Assembly (NCBI GenBank): GCA_964012875.1
Contig: CAXGUU010000136.1
Span: forward strand, 1 to 8,484
Direction of reading: 5' to 3'
DNA length: 8,484 bases
Origin: CAXGUU01 sp964012875
GTDB taxonomy: Bacteria; Pseudomonadota; Gammaproteobacteria; Ga0077536
A program made the position numbers and the translations under genes. The number at the start of each line of letters is the position of its first letter. Within the stretch, counting starts at the first letter, position 1. Below the pieces are notes generated by a model. The model ran no database searches and had not been told where the DNA came from. It saw only the letters and a list, made by a program, of their open reading frames with translations. Of the stretch, positions 6,289 through 8,484 are shown one piece after another.

Positions 6289-7473
6289 ATGACTCGTGGG
6301 AATCCGTGGTTGCTGCCGGAAGGCGTGGACGAAGTATTGCCGCCGGATGCCTGGCGCCTCGAGCGTTTGCGGCGGCGATTACTTGACATTTTCGAACGCT
6401 CAGGCTATCAGCTCGTGATTCCGCCACTGGTCGAATACCTTGACTCACTATTGTCGGGAATCGGCGAGGATCTGGACCTTCAGACCTTTAGGTTGACCGA
6501 CCAGGTGAGTGGGCGCGCGATGGGCGTTCGCGCCGACATCACGCCGCAGGTCGCGCGCATCGACGCTCACCGGCTCGCGACCGAGGCACCTCAACGGCTG
6601 TGCTATATCGGGCCTGTGGTTCACACGCGCCCGGACAAATTTGCCGGGTCGCGGAACCCTCTGCAGCTCGGTGCTGAGCTCTATGGTCACCGTGGTATCG
6701 AGAGCGATGCCGAAATCATCACGCTGCTGCTTGATATTCTGCGCGCCGCGGGTGTCGACAACATCACGATCGAATTGGGGCACATGGGGCTTTTTCACGC
6801 AATCTGTGGGTCGGCAGCCTTCTCGGCGGAGTTCGAGTCGAAGGTACTCGACATGTTGCTCATGAAAGACAAGACCGGGCTGCAGTCGCTGCTCGTGGAT
6901 GTCGACGCCGATGTTTCGAATCACCTGCTCGTATTGTTGACGCTTAACGGCGACGCCAGCACTGTTGCTGCTGCCAGAGATCAGCTCGCTGATGCGCCTG
7001 AGTCTGTTCGCGCCGCGCTTGACGAGATGACGGCACTTGTTGAACTGCTGGGTGCGCGCGCCCCCGACCTCGATATCCATATCGATTTCGCGGAGCTGCG
7101 CGGCTATCGTTACCACACCGGCATCATCTTCGCGGCTTATACGCCGGCTGCCGGGCGTGCCATCGCCTGGGGTGGGCGCTACGACAATATCGGCGAAACC
7201 TTCGGCCGCGCACGCAGCGCGACCGGTTTCAGTACCGACCTCAAGGTCCTGACGGCGATGAGCAACGACGCTGCGGTTGAACTTAATCGGATTTTTGCGC
7301 CGTCCGGTACAAGCCCCGATTTGCTTGCGGCAATTCGGGATTATCGGGCTGCAGGTTACGTTGTTGTGCAGGGTTTGTCCGGCCAGCAGGGTGATGCGGC
7401 AGCGCTCGGCTGTACGCAGCTTCTGTCTGATGAAAGTGGCACCTGGCAGCTCGAAGATGTCAGCGAGGGCTGA
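6289..7473 (+). CDS. hisZ: ATP phosphoribosyltransferase regulatory subunit HisZ
   Basis: HisZ is a paralogue of histidyl-tRNA synthetase that lacks aminoacylation activity. It forms a hetero-octamer with the short form of HisG, activating the first step of histidine synthesis and conferring feedback inhibition by histidine. The 394-residue product has the synthetase-like core: RADITPQVARIDAHR (81-95), CYIGPVVHTRP (105-115), NPLQLGAELYGHRG (123-136), RGYRYHTGIIFAAY (271-284) and AWGGRYDNIGETFGRARS (293-310). The C-terminus is short and no full anticodon-binding domain is visible, which separates it from HisS. The ATG at 6289 lies 4 bases after the DUF2065 stop, with GGTGAG about 8 bases upstream inside the preceding gene. 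Its presence implies a short HisG elsewhere in the genome. Confidence 0.95.
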   Translation: MTRGNPWLLPEGVDEVLPPDAWRLERLRRRLLDIFERSGYQLVIPPLVEYLDSLLSGIGEDLDLQTFRLTDQVSGRAMGVRADITPQVARIDAHRLATEAPQRLCYIGPVVHTRPDKFAGSRNPLQLGAELYGHRGIESDAEIITLLLDILRAAGVDNITIELGHMGLFHAICGSAAFSAEFESKVLDMLLMKDKTGLQSLLVDVDADVSNHLLVLLTLNGDASTVAAARDQLADAPESVRAALDEMTALVELLGARAPDLDIHIDFAELRGYRYHTGIIFAAYTPAAGRAIAWGGRYDNIGETFGRARSATGFSTDLKVLTAMSNDAAVELNRIFAPSGTSPDLLAAIRDYRAAGYVVVQGLSGQQGDAAALGCTQLLSDESGTWQLEDVSEG

Positions 7474-7506
7474 TGCCAGCGGTGACCAGCATTCGTATCC
7501 ATTTAC

Positions 7507-7511
7507 AAGGA
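7507..7511 (+). promoter_or_regulatory. Shine-Dalgarno site fixing the purA TTG start
   Basis: AAGGA ends 9 bases before TTG at 7521. An in-frame TAA at 7518-7520 directly precedes that TTG, so no longer reading is possible. Together these establish TTG as the purA start. Confidence 0.8.
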
Positions 7512-7520
7512 CACGCTTAA

Positions 7521-8484
7521 TTGGGTAAATCAGTCATCATCATCGGTACCCAGTGGGGTGACGAGGGTAAAGGCAAGGTCGTCGACATGCTCACCGACCG
7601 CGTTGACAACGTGGTGCGGTTTCAGGGCGGACACAACGCCGGGCATACGGTTGTTATCGACGGTGAAAAAACCATTCTGCACCTCATCCCCTCCGGTATC
7701 CTACGTGAGACTGTACGTTGCATGATCGGCAATGGCGTTGTCGTGTCACCGGAAGCGTTCATCGAAGAGATTGAGATGCTTGAAGCGCGCGACGTACCGG
7801 CACGTGAGCGGCTGACTGTCAGTGCGGCCTGTCCGTTGATATTGCCTTACCACGTCGCGCTCGACCAGGCGCGCGAAAAGGCGCGCGGTGCGCAGGCAAT
7901 CGGGACCACCGGTCGCGGCATCGGCCCGGCCTATGAAGACAAGGCGGCACGACGGGCGCTCAGGATCGGTGACCTCATGTTTCGCGAGCGTTTCGCGGCG
8001 AAGCTGGGTGAGGTACTGGACTATCACAACTTCGTACTGGCGAACTATTACCGCGCCAAGCGCCTTGACTTTCAGCAGATCCTGGATCAGCAGATGTCAT
8101 TCGCGGAGGAAATAGCACCGCTGGTTGGTGACGTGACAGAACTGCTGTACCAGGCGCATCGGAGCGGTTCGAATGTTCTTTATGAGGGGGCGCAGGGTAC
8201 CTTGCTCGATATCGATCACGGCACTTACCCCTACGTCACCTCGTCGAACACGACTGCGGGTTTCAGTGCCACGGGAACCGGCAGCGGCCCGCGCCTGATC
8301 GACTATGTGCTCGGCATCACCAAGGCTTACACCACGCGGGTTGGCTCCGGACCGTTTCCGACAGAACTCTTTGATGAAATGGGTGAACATCTCGCGCGTA
8401 AAGGTCACGAATTCGGTGCCACCACAGGCCGTCCACGTCGCTGCGGCTGGTTCGATGCCGTTGCACTCAGACGCGCGCACCAGT
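7521..8484 (+). CDS. purA: adenylosuccinate synthetase PurA (3' end missing)
   Basis: PurA joins IMP and aspartate using GTP to make adenylosuccinate, the committed step to AMP. The first 321 codons are visible, about three quarters of the family's usual length of about 430, and the frame runs off the window. It starts at TTG, giving MGKSVIIIGTQWGDEGKGK like E. coli MGNNVVVLGTQWGDEGKGK. The catalytic D14 (in QWGDEGKGK) and H42 (in GGHNAGHT) are present, as are the IMP-binding GTTGRGIGPAYEDK (128-141), the invariant YEGAQGTLLDIDHGTYPYV stretch, GPFPTEL, and GATTGRPRRCGW (299-310) with the arginines of the aspartate/IMP loop. No frameshift is seen on reading the codons through. It lies 47 bases after hisZ with no terminator or clear promoter between them, so cotranscription is plausible. 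Confidence 0.97.
   Translation, partial: MGKSVIIIGTQWGDEGKGKVVDMLTDRVDNVVRFQGGHNAGHTVVIDGEKTILHLIPSGILRETVRCMIGNGVVVSPEAFIEEIEMLEARDVPARERLTVSAACPLILPYHVALDQAREKARGAQAIGTTGRGIGPAYEDKAARRALRIGDLMFRERFAAKLGEVLDYHNFVLANYYRAKRLDFQQILDQQMSFAEEIAPLVGDVTELLYQAHRSGSNVLYEGAQGTLLDIDHGTYPYVTSSNTTAGFSATGTGSGPRLIDYVLGITKAYTTRVGSGPFPTELFDEMGEHLARKGHEFGATTGRPRRCGWFDAVALRRAHQ

Noticed and set aside
6448..7116. 222-codon open frame on the minus strand within hisZ
   Set aside because: It is fully antisense to conserved HisZ motifs, with no recognisable domain and no ribosome site noted; a shadow of codon bias.

Overview
The window is a housekeeping gene cluster of a gammaproteobacterium. All nine genes lie on the + strand, in the order mutL (3' part) - miaA - hfq - hflX - hflK - hflC - DUF2065 gene - hisZ - purA (5' part). 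The mutL-miaA-hfq-hflX-hflK-hflC-yjeT-purA order is the classic arrangement known from Escherichia coli. The hisZ gene between the DUF2065 (YjeT-like) gene and purA is absent in enterics and points to a non-enteric lineage. Base composition is moderately GC-rich by eye and even along the window. I see no mobile element, CRISPR array, rRNA, tRNA or foreign-looking island.

Layout. Positions 1-1188 hold the 3' two-thirds of mutL; its ATPase N-terminus lies upstream of the window. miaA (1181-2155) overlaps the mutL stop by 8 bases. A 110-base leader containing a run of Hfq-type ARN triplets precedes hfq (2266-2526). hflX (2553-3878) follows with a TTG start and no visible Shine-Dalgarno. A likely sigma-70 promoter at 3901-3929 gives hflK (3971-5122) and hflC (5143-6003) their own start. 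A 95-base gap with a small UUCG-capped hairpin precedes the DUF2065 gene (6099-6284), then hisZ (6289-7473) and purA (7521 to beyond the window end). purA also uses a TTG start, here with a strong AAGGA site.

How the genes relate. mutL and miaA serve DNA mismatch repair and tRNA modification. Hfq is the RNA chaperone for small RNAs. HflX is a ribosome-associated GTPase. HflK and HflC form the membrane assembly that regulates the FtsH protease. The DUF2065 gene encodes a tiny two-helix membrane protein next to them. HisZ and PurA link histidine and purine synthesis. No gap longer than about 110 bases lacks a gene.

I found no new multi-gene system. The most interesting points are the possible Hfq autoregulatory site in the hfq leader, a MutL C-terminal domain of the E. 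coli, endonuclease-deficient type (suggesting MutH-dependent repair), and the high share of non-ATG starts (4 of 8 visible).
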